Below, one piece after another: positions 1 to 12,689 of a DNA stretch of 64,000 bases (position 1 is its first letter; the number at the start of each line of letters is the position of its first letter). Made by a program: the position numbers and the translations under genes. Where the stretch lies: the NCBI GenBank assembly GCA_035222895.1, contig JAVYIG010000167.1, positions 290,501-354,500 of the forward strand, written 5' to 3'. A model generated the notes under the pieces. That model was not told the origin of the DNA and did no database searches. It worked only from the letters and a program-made list of their open reading frames with translations. The DNA comes from Strongylocentrotus droebachiensis (lineage: Eukaryota; Echinodermata; Echinoidea; Camarodonta; Strongylocentrotidae).

Positions 1-658
1 ACCAAATTTGGATACAAAGTGGCTATATTAATTAGCCCTACTTATTAACAGGCTGAATGATAATTGGACAAGATGCAGTATTCTAGCTAGTGGACAAACC
101 AGGTGTGCATGAAGTGATATAATAATAATTCTTATGATTTGTAATATCCCAATCCCAGTCTGTAGAGTGTTGAAGATGCAGAGTAAGATAAAGAAGTGAG
201 AAAAATAAAGAGTAGAAATACAAAAGAAGAATTCAATAATCAATGGGAAGGCGCATTAAACAAGTAAGTTTTTGATTGCTTTTGAATAAATCTGAAGAAC
301 TGCAATTTCTAATTGGAGCAGGACCACCGTGGGCAAAAGCTCATCGTCCCCCCCCCCCATGTTTTTGTAGATTTTGGAACAACAAGAGAATCAGAGTTAG
401 ATGAATGTAAAGATCTGACAGGAGTGTATTTGTGAACTAGACTTACATTGTAATACGGAGCAGAACCCTTGACACAATGGAAAACGGAACCAAAAATTAT
501 TAAATAAGGCGATCTCTGACTGGCATTCAGTGAAGTGATTTCAGAGTAGGGGTGAAAGGAGTGTGTTTCTAAAACAGGGTACCGTTGCGTGCTGCAGAAT
601 TTGGAGTTTGGACAACTGGGTTTATGGTAGATTCAAGTATTTGGTTTGATGGTTTATT
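1..658. other. intergenic or intronic sequence, no gene seen
   Basis: AT-rich sequence with a short C run near 350. I see no splice-bounded exon or element ends. If the minus-strand gene with the triplicated exon is real, this stretch is probably one of its introns. Confidence 0.4.
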
Positions 659-758
659 TAACATAAATTCTATTTTACAGGCTTAGTAAAGGACCAAGTG
701 GCACCGGACTAAATGGCAATAAACCATTTGTTGCTGCTAATTTGACCGTATAACTTAC

Positions 759-845
759 TTGAAAGTTCTGTAGTACCCTCCTCATGTCCATCAAGCCCTT
801 CTACATCCGAGAACTGGATTCTGCATTCATCTTCAGACGTATCAA
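759..845 (-). CDS. repeated 87-base exon, copy 3
   Basis: The most diverged copy: it reads HEEGTTELS where the others read HKEGSTELS or PKEGSTELS. The frame, acceptor and donor are intact, which suggests that it is still used. Confidence 0.5.
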
Positions 846-3800
846 CTGTTGATTAGAAAAGAAAAATAAGTTTCATTTGCTATCCAAAGTGGAATAATGG
901 TTTAGGGGGTTTTACTTTTTCAACCTTTTTTTTATTGGAGTGGATGATAGGAATCTGGTGCAATTTTCTGTTTTTCACATAGAAAAATCCAAGTTGGATC
1001 ATACAAGAGGATTGACAAAAATGAGATTGAAATACATGTACACTTTATTTTCATCTAGGAAAAGCCAAAACTGTAGAAGAGTATATTTGAGAAAGCCTTT
1101 GAATCAGTCAAGCAGCATTGTTACAATTACATTAAATCCATAATGACAAGTCCTATAAAAAGTGACATCTAATTACCCATCATTGTGTCATATGTCCAAT
1201 ACCTATTTTTTCACTCTAAATATCCACACAAAAAAACCTGTTCCAATCCAACTAGATATATATAGACCAAAATAAATTGTAGATACTAATGGTAGATTCT
1301 CCATCTAAATGTATATAAATTTTATACAGAAAGTGTGAAATTGGTAGTATTTATCAGTAAGATCCAAGTCAAGTTAGACCTATATAAAATATGTACCGGT
1401 ATGTCTTATTTTCTAAACTTGAAATAAGGGGGGATGCTATTTAACAGGTTAGCTAGGTAAAGGACCAAGTGGCACTGGACTAAATGGCAATAAACCATTT
1501 GCTGCTGCTAAATGACCGTACAACTTACTTGAAAGTTCTGTAGAACCCTCTTTAGGTCCATCAAGCCCTTCTACATCCGAGAACTGGATTCTGCATTCAT
1601 CTTCAGACGTATCAACTGTTGATTAGAAAAGAAAAATAAGTTGCATTTGTTATCCAAAGTGGAATAATTAATGGTTTAGGGGGTTTTACTTTTTCAACCT
1701 TTTTTTTTGGGAGTGGATGATACGATTCTGGTGCAATTTTCTGTTTTTCACATAGAAAAATCCAAGTTGGATCATACAAGAGGATTGACAAAAATGAGAT
1801 TGAAATAAATGTTCGCTTTATTTTCATCTAGGAAATGCCAAAACTGCAGAAAAGTATATTTGAGAAAGCCTTTTAATCAGTCAGTCAGCATTGCTACAAT
1901 TAAATTAAAACCTTAATGACAATAACATTGACTTTCCTCTTTCTTTTTTTGTATGGCCACAGAGGCACACTGAGAGTTGGCTGAAAATATATGAGAGGAG
2001 AAAGACGGAATGGGAATCATCTAGTCTAGAAATCTACTGCTTGGTCTATACATAACTTTTGCTCTCTCTCTCTCTTTAAAGCTAGATCAAGGTATGAAAG
2101 CTAAAAAAATGTTGACAAAACATTTTTACAAGTGTGAAGGAGAAAATAATCCCTAAAAAAATAATCACCATGCAGCAAGGGTTTTAAAAATATGATTTAC
2201 GAGTTTAACCTAGATGTAGTATTCTCTGATAAAGAGAAAGATCTCAGCTCTATGTTCATTTGTGCCTACTGCAGAATGCCTACCGGGTATACTGATTCAT
2301 TTAACTTTAACTGGATGTTAGACATTTCCCATTAAAAAAATAAAAAATAAAGCGAAGTCCTATCATAAGTGATATTTACTTACCCTTCATTGTGGCATAC
2401 ATGTATGTCCACTACCTAATTTTCACTCTAAATATTAAAACCCTGTTACCCCTGTTCCAATCCAACTAGATATATATAGACCAAAATAAATTGTAGATAC
2501 TAATGGTAGATTCTCCATCTAAATGTATATAAATTTTATACAGAAAGTGTGAAATTGGTAGTATTTATCAGTAAGATCCAAGTCAAGTTAGACCTATATA
2601 AAATATGTACCGGTATGTCTTATTTTCTAAACTTGAAATAAGGGGGGATGCTATTTAACAGGTTAGCTAGGTAAAGGACCAAGTGGCACTGGACTAAATG
2701 GCAATAAACCATTTGCTGCTGCTAAATGACCGTACAACTTACTTGAAAGTTCTGTAGAACCCTCTTTATGTCCATCAAGCCCTTCTACATCCGAGAACTG
2801 GATTCTGCATTCATCTTCAGACGTATCAACTGTTGATTAGAAAAGAGAAACAAGTTGCTTTTGCTATCCAAAGTGGAATAATGGTTTAGGGGGTTTTACT
2901 TTTTCAACCTTTGTTTTTTGAGTCGATGATAGAATTCTAGTGCACTTTCCCCTTTTTTTTACATAGACAAATCTGAGTTGGATCATACAAGAGGATTGAC
3001 AAAAATGAGATTGATAACCCCTGTTCAAATCCAACTAAGGAAGCTATGTATAGGTCAAACAAAATTGTGAATACAAATGGAAGATTCTCCATATATGGGT
3101 CCGTCCAGAAAGTTAGGGCAGTTTTTGTGACAAACCAGAAACTATGTCTCCTATCAACTGTAACAATAACGTTTGCTCAAAATTGAGTTAAGCATAAAAA
3201 GCATAGCCAACTGTCTTTAGTAGAAGTACTCAAGCTTCATGGTGAATCAATATTATAGACCCAAAGTTTATGTAATGTTATATGAATGTGTCCATCATGT
3301 AACACTGGTAAAAAGAGAAATGTGTATCAAGCAAAGATTTTGAAGAAAAGCAACTAAAACAGAAACAATTCTGGCAGGGCATTATTTATTGCATAAAAGT
3401 CTTCAACAGATAATTTCATCTTCCAGGTGTATAGTAGAAGATCTCATACCTACGTTACATGGACACTGTCATATTTTTGCCCCAGCTTCATGGAATGACT
3501 CATATATAAATGTTTAGACTATAGATACAGGAAGTTTGAAATTGGCAGTATTTATTGGTAAGATCCAAGCAGTGGCGGATCCAGGCCCCCCCCCCCCCCC
3601 ACTGAGCGACTTTTCGGCCAGCGCGATTTTCAAATTTTCAGGAGCAAAAAAAAAAAAAGTTGGGCCCCCTCCCCTGAGAAATCCTGGATCTGCGCCTGGA
3701 TCCAAGTCTAGTCAGACCTACATGTATATTTCTATATGTCTAATATTCTAAACTTTTGTTTTTTAATGTTATAACTTCTTTCTGGCATCAAATGTATTTA

Positions 3801-5392
3801 ATCTATAGGGACATACTTGGATGCTGTTATTTCAACATGCAATGTAGATCTGCATTACATCTAAAACTAGATCTACATCTGACAGTTACATCTTGATCTA
3901 AACAAAAATGAAACTACAGGGGCACTCACAATTTACTGAGGTTCAAATATTGATATTGATATTTGAATCAAGATCAGGATTTAACTTTTATCAAATGTAC
4001 TTGTGAATCCAAAATAGTGAGTGATTTTTCAGAAAATCTAAAGGGGCCGAGCATTAATTGTGCATGTGACGAATAATGAGATTTGAATATTGAAATTTTA
4101 TATCCCACATTGTACCACGCGAGAAAAATGAGAAACAAAGAAATACACAAGGAAAGAGCAGAGGATCTAGATACATAAGAAAAGACCCAAGGATAGATTA
4201 CATGAAAAACAAAGAAATACATTTGGAAAGAGAGGAGAATACAAAGAGTAAACAAAGGGAGAAAAAAAATACACATAAGATGACACAAGAAATCAAGGAA
4301 ATACCTTCGAAAAATAACAGAAGTTGAAAGAAAAAATTCAAATCAGACTCTGGTCTCTATAGCTATTGGGATTTTTTTCAGACATGTGAATGATTGCAGT
4401 AAAAGCGACATTTTGATCACGATCAGAATCTCGCCTTTTGGGAGCATGTGAATGCCCCTATTAAGTTGTTATGACTTATATTGCACATATAGATCTAATA
4501 ATGTTACGGTTTTGCATTGGATGTTGTCTTTTGTACCAGTTAGACCATGGCTTTAATCTACTCTTTATCCCTTATGAAGCCACATAGTTTGTACATGAAC
4601 TTCTATGTATCTCAATTGTTTTGGTGCAGTTTACAAATCATATTGACTTTTCGTTATTCTCTAACTACCTGCAATGTTCTTCCATTATGGCTGCCTTAAA
4701 CTTTCATCAACCTTCATTTTAATTTAAAAAGAAAACATGCTTTTCCTTAATTATCCAAACGATATACAAAATTCAGAGTTCATGACTGTGTGTGTGTACT
4801 CGATTACAACTCTTGAAATAATATCATAATCATATAACTCTAAACACTAATTGGATTAACTTTTCAAACTTTTAAATCTATTTTCTCTAAATTGACAAAT
4901 AACATTTTCTTTCTTTACTAAGTGTACTAAAATAATCCCTCAGCTTTCTTCACATGCCAAGTTCATGTATTCAAAGAGAAAGGAAGTTTAGAATTTGGGA
5001 AAGCTTTGAATTGTGAGAGCCTTAAAGGCTTTATTGGATTGGTGTACTGCATGCAGCCCTAATCTCTTCCCATTAATGTTTCAGGGGGAATGGGGTGTGA
5101 GAAGAAAGCCTGTGACCAAACATTTTTGTATACAGTGTGTTATACTTTTAAAAGAAGAGCAATTTAGCCATAAAAAGTCCCCCTTACAAGTAACAGAATT
5201 ATTTTAATTGATTGAATTAATTAAAAACACAAGGAAGAACTTTGCATGCACATGTATGTACTGAGTATTGCCATTACTCAGATAAATTGTTGCCACCTAT
5301 ACCAAGAAAAGGAAGTTTTTTTCGTGAATTTGGCAGATTTTTCAAATGTCAATACCAATTCAGGTTCCACATGCTTGTAAAGAACACCATAA

Positions 5393-5424
<32 letters not shown>

Positions 5425-6976
5425 GGTACCAGACAATAATCTTACTACTAGTAAAAAAAAAAAATGCACTCATTTTATTTACATTCCTATCAGATTCTTC
5501 TCAAAATTGTCACTGATCTGTTTCTTTTTAAACAAACTTGATTTAGATTCTAGGACTAGTACTAAAGTAAAGTACTCACTATCACTAGAGCTATATTAGG
5601 GCCAGGGTGGATTTCCCCTATAGAAGAAGGCAGGGTCTAGTCTGATATTGATAGAGCATTGGGCTCTAGATCTCGCCAAATATGCAAGGTTAATATCAAA
5701 TTATGGATCAAAAAGATAGATTTTAGAAATCGAGAGAAAAATGAGAAGTTCAAAGGATACAAATTTTTAATAAAAAAAAAAAACATGTTTAGCGCCCGCT
5801 TCTTTTTAGGCCGCCTCCTTTTTTTTTTTTTTTGACTTTTTAAAACCATTTCTAACAGTTAGATCCTAAATAGTCTAGTCTAGTTGTTCATTATTTTGCT
5901 GTAAAAACATGAAAAACATTGTCTAGAGTCTATCTAGATAGTAGATCTAGGCCTATCCTAGAGTCTACTTCTAAAATGAACTCTTTCTGAATAAAAAACA
6001 ACAACATAGGCTAGACCTATAGTCTAGCCGATAAAGAGTACCGAAGCTGTGACGTCATAAAAATCTATTTTTAGAATTTCTCAATTTTTTCTTCATATTC
6101 CGAAAGAACATCAAAAATAATGTCCAAATGTTGAAAACCAATTGAATATGTTAAATATCGGCTGAGATATGACCATCTGAATAAATATACTCCCCATAGA
6201 ACTCAGTGTTATTATGCTCTGGCTCCTAATGGTTAGGAGCCAGAGCACACTGATCGAGCTCCCATACTGACATAGGACATAGACTCTAGCTAGTCTAGAC
6301 CTATAATCATTCAGATGGTCATTTCTCAGCCAATACTTAACATATTCAATTGGTTTTCGACATTTGGACATTATTTTTGGTGTTCTTTCGGAATAATTGT
6401 GAAGAAAAAAATTGAGAAATTCTAAAAATAGATTTTTGATGACGTCACACTTCTCCACTCTAGACTAGATGCTGGCTGCAATCTGGAAAAATAGCCCGAC
6501 TGGCTGGACGCGACGTCAGGACAGGGATAATGTACAGCCAGGGGAATGTACGGGTGGCCATCTTGAGAAAGAAGAAAAAAAGGCCAAGATCGATCCTCCT
6601 TCCTATTTTTCGAAAATGCATGACGCTATTTCATGATTTAGAAATCTATTTAGAGTCTAAGGGTCTAGAAAATCTAGATCTAACTTTAGAAAGTCTAAGT
6701 TACATCGTGTTTTTTTTCTAATGCCTGGCCATAAGGCATAAGAATTGACTCAGTTAGGCCTAACAATCATAAAGAAAGATTTAAAGAGAAATGAAAACAG
6801 TTAGTTATCATTAGAATTTATATAAAAGATGCTGGATTACCTGATGATAAAAACGACGACATAATTCTTCCTCTGAGACTGTCCCTGTCCGAGTCTGAGC
6901 TAGCCTTTGTTGACGTGGTCGTGGACGTACGGTACTGGTCTGGCCTGGTAAGACGTCGCTCGTCGATCGGCTGCAT
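759..6976 (-). CDS. 5' part of an unrecognised minus-strand gene with a triplicated 87-base exon
   Basis: Four candidate coding exons share compatible splice phases: 6976-6841 (start codon, 45 codons plus one base), then 2829-2743, 1615-1529 and 845-759, each 87 bases, entering and leaving in phase 1. The first exon gives a Ser/Thr/Arg-rich peptide starting MQPIDERRLTRPDQYRTS. Each repeated exon encodes 28 residues close to DTSEDECRIQFSDVEGLDG followed by H/P-K/E-EG-S/T-TELS. All three repeats keep the AACAG acceptor and GTAAGT donor on the minus strand. The acidic, Ser-rich character suggests a cytoplasmic or disordered N-terminal region, but I do not recognise the family and assign no function. 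Later exons would lie left of the window. Linking the first exon to the repeats is an inference from phase and strand; other exons may lie between them. Confidence 0.45.
1529..1615 (-). CDS. repeated 87-base exon, copy 2
   Basis: Same boundaries and phase as the neighbouring copies. The variable position reads Pro-Lys where the other copies read His-Lys or His-Glu. The reading frame is intact. Confidence 0.5.
2743..2829 (-). CDS. repeated 87-base exon, copy 1 in transcript order
   Basis: Phase-1 exon bounded by CAACAG and GTAAGT on the minus strand. It encodes a 28-residue acidic peptide with one cysteine. It differs from the copy at 1529-1615 by very few bases, and the flanking introns are also nearly identical, so the duplication is recent. 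Confidence 0.5.
3570..3698. mobile_element. 129-base hAT-like miniature element
   Basis: The ends are CAGTGGCGGATCCAGG and the near inverse of CAGGCGCAGATCCAGG. They are flanked by a perfect 8-base duplication, GATCCAAG, at 3562-3569 and 3699-3706. The related duplicated sequence near 1366 and 2580 has GATCCAAG once and no insert, so the empty site is visible. The inside is a C run, an A run and GC-rich arms. CAG termini and 8-base duplications are typical of the hAT superfamily. Confidence 0.85.
3720..5390. other. non-coding stretch with duplicated blocks
   Basis: No exon is supported here. The part from about 4690 to 5080 has diverged copies near 9840-10230 and, for its end, near 11890-12080, so it belongs to an old dispersed segmental duplication. 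Confidence 0.5.
5391..5426. repeat. GA microsatellite joined to a G run
   Basis: Alternating GA of about 24 bases runs directly into about 13 G. Confidence 0.9.
6048..6449. mobile_element. fold-back miniature element
   Basis: Arms of about 150 bases (6048-6195 and 6300-6449) are inverted copies starting TGTGACGTCAT with few mismatches. A second perfect hairpin, GCTCTGGCTCCTAA with its inverse, lies in the centre near 6220-6248. Open frames across it are products of the inverted repeat. Confidence 0.8.
6841..6976 (-). CDS. probable first coding exon of the minus-strand gene
   Basis: ATG at 6976-6974 on the minus strand opens 45 codons plus one base, rich in Ser, Thr and Arg, ending at a CATCAG/GTAATC donor. 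The surroundings are richer in CpG than the rest of the window (several ACGTACG and CGTCG runs), as expected near an animal promoter. It leaves in phase 1, matching the entry phase of the repeated exons. I do not recognise the sequence. Confidence 0.4.
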
Positions 6977-7229
6977 AGTCCTCGATGACGTGACGTACGT
7001 GACAATTAATTGTACAACTTGTTGTAGAGAGATCGAGACCTTATTTCGTAGACAAGATCGGGCGCACCACGCAAATAAAATGCAGCTGCTAACGCCAGGC
7101 CAAGGAGGATATTACAAACTTTTTGCTAAGGCTAGGCCTAGCCTGCAATCTGCCAGGCCAAATTCACGAACAATAGAGCAATTATATACGTCCGCTCGGA
7201 TTACGATAATCCCTGGTCGAACTTAACTC

Positions 7230-8100
7230 GGTCATTGATCGGCATGGATGCAGCGCGCGCAAAACAATAGCCACATATAGTTTCTCAACTTCAAGTTTAA
7301 GTTCATTTTACTCAAAACCAATGATATATAATCTTTACAGAAAAGAGAGACTGGTTATATCAATATAGTATATTAACATCGATCAGTAGACTTCAACAAT
7401 GATCACGGTCTGTAAACAAATACGATAAAAGAAGATCTACCCTTAATTAAGATCAAACTAACATAATCCTCTAATATTAACTTGTTTAGGTCATAAAATG
7501 AATGTTTTTATAGGACCCATTTCGAAGCTGCTAATAAGCTTGTGATCGGTGCCATCATCATCATTACAAAAAATGAAATCATTACAAAAAATCATCAAAA
7601 TTAGCAATATGGCAAGGTAAAAGAAAAGGATGTAACGTATATAGGCTTTGGGGGGGGGGGGGGGCGGAATGAGCACTAAAAACAAAATGGTTCCGGCCCC
7701 CCCACACCTTTTTAGCACAAAGAAATAAGGGTAAAATTGTGGTAACCATCTTTTTTACCGTCTTTTTTTTGCAACTGCGTAGGTGCCCGTCATTTTTTTA
7801 ATACTTGTTTGTTTGCCAGGGGTGGGGGCCCGTCTTAATATATATATATTTTCCAATGGTCACGGGGCCGCCCCCCCCCCCCCCCTGGATCCGCCACCTT
7901 GGTTAGAATCCGATGATGAAACAAATAATCGTCACGTGATCTTTCTCCCAATACGTTTCAATTAAAACGTACTTATTTGGTTTCACTTTATTCCCATAAT
8001 AGTCTGCAAAGTATAGCTTTATGATTGAGTTACCATGCCTTCTATAATTCTCCAAATCATACTGATTTTTCATTGTTATGGTTACCTCTATTGCTTCTGT
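7230..8100. other. non-coding stretch with G/C homopolymer element fragments
   Basis: G runs near 7650 and C runs near 7872, the latter followed by CTGGATCCGCCACC, which resembles the end of the hAT-like family at 3570. No complete element or exon could be bounded. Confidence 0.4.
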
Positions 8101-8109
8101 TATGTCTGC

Positions 8110-9831
8110 CAGAGGCGGCGGAGCGACTTCCAAAGTGGGGGGGGGGGGCACCAACAAAAAAAGGGCACTTTCTGGGAAAAAAGGGCACCTAAAAAGGGAA
8201 ATCTCAAAGCGAAAATAAACAATTTTTAGACATTGGTATATACCTCTAAAATTTGATTACAATATCAGGGATGATTTTAATATTTTTTTCTCTTTAAACA
8301 TCGTATAAAATATTGCTTTTTAAAGCATCATACCTTGCAGTTGGATGTGATGGTCGAAAAAATCATTTGCGAGCGAGGAAAAATATAAGATTTGTGAGGT
8401 CACAGTGCGAAAACTACATCTTATAAAGAGGAAAAAACCAATCCTCATCGGGTTATAAATAAGCACATTTTCATAACAGCAAACTGAAAAGACCTTTGAT
8501 AAGTAACATAATTATAACAATTATAACATCTATATAGCGAGCGTATAGCGAGCGAGCTTTGGGAGATATTGCTCTTAGTCGCTTGAAATTAGAGGCATGT
8601 TTAATGATGAGAGGAAAGGGGGACACTTATCGAAGGGATAAGACACTTATTAGAAGAAAAAAAGGAGCACGTGTCAAAGTACAAAGGGTTATTATCAGAG
8701 GTGAAAATGGGGCACTCACCAGGGATGAAAAGGCACTTATGAGAATGGAAATTGGGCATTTGTCGACGGAAAAGAGGCAACCATCAGATTTTGATAGGGG
8801 CATTTATGAAAAAGGGATAGGTTCATCATAAGAATGGAAAAGGGGCACGTATCATTGTTAAAAAAGGTTAATTATCAGAGGTGAAAAGGAGCACTTATCG
8901 CATCTGAAAAGGGGCAAACACCATATATGAAAGAGGCACTTATGAAAATGAAAAAGGGGCACTAATAATAAATGGAAATGTGCATTTGTTGAAAGAAAAG
9001 GATTTTGATAGGGGCATTTATTGGAGGTGAAAGGGGGCTTTTATGAAAAGTGGAAAATATGAAGGAAAAAGAGTATTTATTAGGAAGGAAAAGGGGCACG
9101 TGTCAAAATAAAAGGGGGTGTTATTAGAGATGAAAAGAGCATATATCAGGAGGAAAAGGGGGCACTTGTCAAAATAAAACGATTGTCTCTCAGAATTGAA
9201 TAGGGTCATTTACCAGACATGACAAGGAGCACTTGTAGGAGAATGAAAAAGGACTATTTTCATAGGTGAAAAGGGGCATTTATGAAAAGGCTAAGGGCTC
9301 TTTGTTAAATGGGGGCACTTATCATAAGGAAAAGGGACACTTATTAGAAAGGAAAGGGGGCACATGTGAAAATATAAGGTGCGCTTATCCGAGTTAAAAA
9401 GAGGTAGTTATTAAAAGAGAAAGGGGCACCTCTTACAAAGGAAAAGGGGCAAAGATTTGAATTGGGCAATTATCAGAGGTGAAGGAGGCGCTTAACAAAA
9501 GTGAAAAGGGGCGCTTCTCGTATCCGAAAAGAGGCACTTACTAGAGATTAAAAAGGGCACTTATGAGAATGGAAAATAGACATTTATTGCAAGGAAGCTG
9601 GGAACTTGTCTGGGAAAAGAGGTACGTGTCAAAATAAAAGGGGCACATATCAGAGGTGGAAAGGAGAGGGGACACTTTTAACAATTAACAGGGGCACATA
9701 TCAAAGTAATAGGGGCACTTTTTATGTAAAAAGGGGCGCTTCTTACAAAGTTAAAGGGGCACTTTTTGAGTACTTGAAAAAGTGGGGTGCACTGTGCCCC
9801 CCTGCCCCCCCCCCCGGGTCCGCCGCCTCTG
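8110..9831. mobile_element. 1.7-kb non-autonomous hAT-like element filled with a minisatellite
   Basis: The left end is CAGAGGCGGCGGAGCGAC and the right end is the inverse of CAGAGGCGGCGGACCC. Both sides carry the same 8-base duplication ATGTCTGC (8102-8109 and 9832-9839). From about 8560 to 9770 the inside is a degenerate minisatellite built on an AAAAGGGGCACTTAT-like core. No transposase frame is present; open frames are chance products of the purine-rich repeat. Confidence 0.9.
8560..9775. repeat. degenerate GGGGCACTTAT minisatellite
   Basis: Irregular units of roughly 25-45 bases repeat GAAAAGGGGCACTTAT with variable linkers. The array lies wholly inside the hAT-like element. Confidence 0.8.
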
Positions 9832-10374
9832 ATGTCTGCCTTTCAAATTTCATCAACCTTAATTTCAATGTAAAAAGTAAACTTCCTTTTCCTAAAGACA
9901 GTTTCCAAACAATATACAAAATTCAGAAGAGTCAGACTGCATACAGCAGTGAAAGGTAATACAAAGTATGGGTGTACATGACTGTGTGTGTGTGTACTCA
10001 ATTAAAGCTCTTTAAATGATATCATAATTATAATAATAAACACTTGGACCCGCACTTGGACTGAAACTTTGAAAAATTATAAATCTAGTATCTCTTTATT
10101 GACAAATAATGTTTTATTTCTTTACTATGAGTCTACTAAAAAGAGGTGAACTCTCAGCTTTCTTCACATACCGAGTTCATGTATACAAAAAAAATTGTGA
10201 GAGCTTCTTCTGAAGCATTTTTGAATAAGTAAATTGAACACTAATTTGTGTGATTTTCTGTTGTTGGAGGTAAAAGGGAGAGGGGGTGTGCGCACCTTAC
10301 GCCCCCTAGATCCCCCTCTAGGTCGGGGAGGGGAGTGTTACGCCTAGAAAATATACGTAATTCATGTTTCAAAC

Positions 10375-10545
10375 CTATAATACTCTTCTCGTATGAATAG
10401 GCACCCTCTTCTCGTATTACTATGAATAGGGACCCCTTGATTATATAACGATCCCGATTTTGTATTATGAATAGCGACCCTCCTCTCATATTATGAATTT
10501 AGCGGGTCTAATATGAATAATGACCCTTATGAATAAATGACCCAT
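10375..10545. repeat. minisatellite with TATGAATAGCGACCCT core
   Basis: Several degenerate units of about 25-30 bases with the core TATGAATAGCGACCCTC. The same family forms a longer array at 21240-21658 and 22547-22640. Confidence 0.75.
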
Positions 10546-10584
10546 TTCTCATAGTGTGGAAGTATTTCCCAAATGCCATGTATC

Positions 10585-10745
10585 TGGGCCAAAAAGAAGC
10601 AGAAAAAGAAGAAGAAGAAGTAGCCGCCTATAGAAGAAGATATCAATGAAGAACGGTAAAAGAAGAAGAAAAATAACAACGATAGAAAAAGAGAAAGGAG
10701 AAGACAAATAAATGAACAAAAAGAAAGAGGAACAGACTTACCAAC
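10585..10745. repeat. GAA-rich purine tract
   Basis: Low-complexity AAGAAG and GAAAAAGAGAAAG sequence, without a coding signature. Confidence 0.6.
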
Positions 10746-11456
10746 CATAATTGTGAATAATTTGATATTTTAAAAATTTGTTCAAAGCTGCTCCACCCCC
10801 AATTGTTTCCTATAATCATACTATATATTTGATAGCTTAGAAGTAGACCTTTATTGTTTATTAAATTAATATTGGTCAGTTTTAGCGTACAACTATCATA
10901 ATTTACTTATAGTTTAAATTCATTTGGTTCGGTAGCACTGTAAACTGTATATAGCACAGCAGACTCATACATGGGCTAATATTATAACACTCTCGTAGGC
11001 TGGCCTGATTAAAGCTCATTTTCGGACACATTCGAATCGTGTCAATTGAGTTGATTAATATTGTCTGAAATACAGACTACTAAACAACAACAATGTATTC
11101 GGCTTAATTCTCACGGGAGCTCAAAACAAATTAATGAATCATGAATAGCCAACGATCGCGATCGTGCGACCTACATGTAGATTTTGAAGTTGTATTGTTT
11201 GTAATCGCTCAAGCGTCGATCTTTAATACCGGCGCGTGTTTGAAAACAAAGCGGCAGCCCTTTCTTCTTATACTGACCACAGCTCTCATCGATCGGTATA
11301 CTTAGCTTTATTCAAAGCCATGGTTGAAATGATTTGAACATGAACACGCTACATAAACTGAATATTGCGACTCGGTTTGGTTTGACACTTTAACATTTTG
11401 AGAAAAGTTGATACTGTATGTTACTGTAGTGGTGTTTAGTTTCTTTGTATTTCGCT

Positions 11457-11875
11457 CGATGTATATTTTCATGTTACTGTAGATAGATATTCTAGTAATC
11501 TAGAGCTAAAATATACCATTGTATCTCTTTATTGACAAATTTTCACCTATAATGTCAAGAATACTTTCAACAATCGAGGAGCTGCCCTTTCTGCCAAGTG
11601 CCAACACACTTATATTTACCTCGACAGTTTTTTACGCCCCGCCCCCCCCCCCCCCTCATTTAGGCGATGTATATTTTCATGTTACTGTAGATAGATATTC
11701 TAGTAATCTAGAGCTAAAATACACTATAGTATCTCTTTATTGACAAATATTCACCTATAATGTCAATAATACTTTCAACAATCGAGGAGCTGCCCTTTCT
11801 GCCAACACACTTATATTTACCTCGACAGTTTTTTACGCCCCGCCCACCCCCCCCCCCCTCATTTAGGCCTACTAT
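11457..11875. repeat. tandem duplication of about 205 bases
   Basis: The block starting CGATGTATATTTTCATG at about 11457 is repeated at about 11665. Both copies end in GCCCC, a C run and TCATTTAGG. The copies differ by small deletions. Confidence 0.85.
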
Positions 11876-12689
11876 TTTTTACTAAGTGCACGTACTAAAA
11901 AGGGGTTAATCCCTCAGCTTTATTCACCAAGTTAGAGACAGGGGGTTTATAATTTGGGGTTGATAGAAAAGCTTTCAATTGTGAGAGCCTTGAGGCTTTA
12001 TTGGCTTTGTGTACTGTTGCCATTCTTGACAATCTACTAATCTCTTCCCATTGACGGGTGGGGGGGGGGGGGGGGTAGGAGAAGAAAGCCTGTGAACAGA
12101 CAAAAATCATGTTTAGTGTCCCCGTCCGCTTCCTTTTTTGAGACGCCTGCTTTTTTTCTTTTTTTTAATGAAATACCATTAAAGACATACTGCTAAAATT
12201 AGCTTTTTCTGAATTAAAGAAAATGTAAACCGTAAACGCTGGCGGCTATCTTGAAAAATAGCCCGACAGTCAGGGAAAACTGGCACTCCTTATTTTTCAA
12301 AAAGGCAGGACGCTTAATCATTTTAATTGATAGAATAATTAAAATCAATTAATTACAGTAAATACAAGGCAAAATTTTGCATACAATGTATGTTCACTAA
12401 AAGGGAAGAGAATTTTGCCATTTTGACATTGTTGCCAACTTTTATTATTCTTGTGAAATGTGATACATCAAAGTGAAAGCCTTGATTTATTTTCCTTCTC
12501 AAGGTTTGTAGGCTGTAAGGCATACCGTACGTAGCGATGAGACAGTGGAGCAGAGGGCATTGGAAGAGAAGACCAGAAAAGGGAGAGATGGAAATGAAAA
12601 TTGAGATTACTGAGAGAGTTATGATCGAGTAGCAGTCTTCCCATATAGTCAAAGGGTACGAAACAGGTAAAAAACGTTAATGTGACCTT

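Larger units (their letters stand above)
677..3040. repeat. tandem duplication carrying the 87-base exon
   Basis: Blocks starting near 677, 1455 and 2669 repeat the same exon and flanks. The second and third copies share a longer unit of about 1.2 kb (1238 onward matches 2452 onward almost base for base). A fourth, partial copy of the flank lies at 3520-3760 and carries a small inserted element. Confidence 0.8.

Noticed and set aside
6111..6458. 115-codon minus-strand frame
   Set aside because: It spans the arms of a fold-back element; its ends repeat each other in inverse, as expected from the palindrome.
8559..9959. Basic open frames rich in Arg, Lys and Gly
   Set aside because: They are readings of the GGGGCACTTAT minisatellite inside the hAT-like element.
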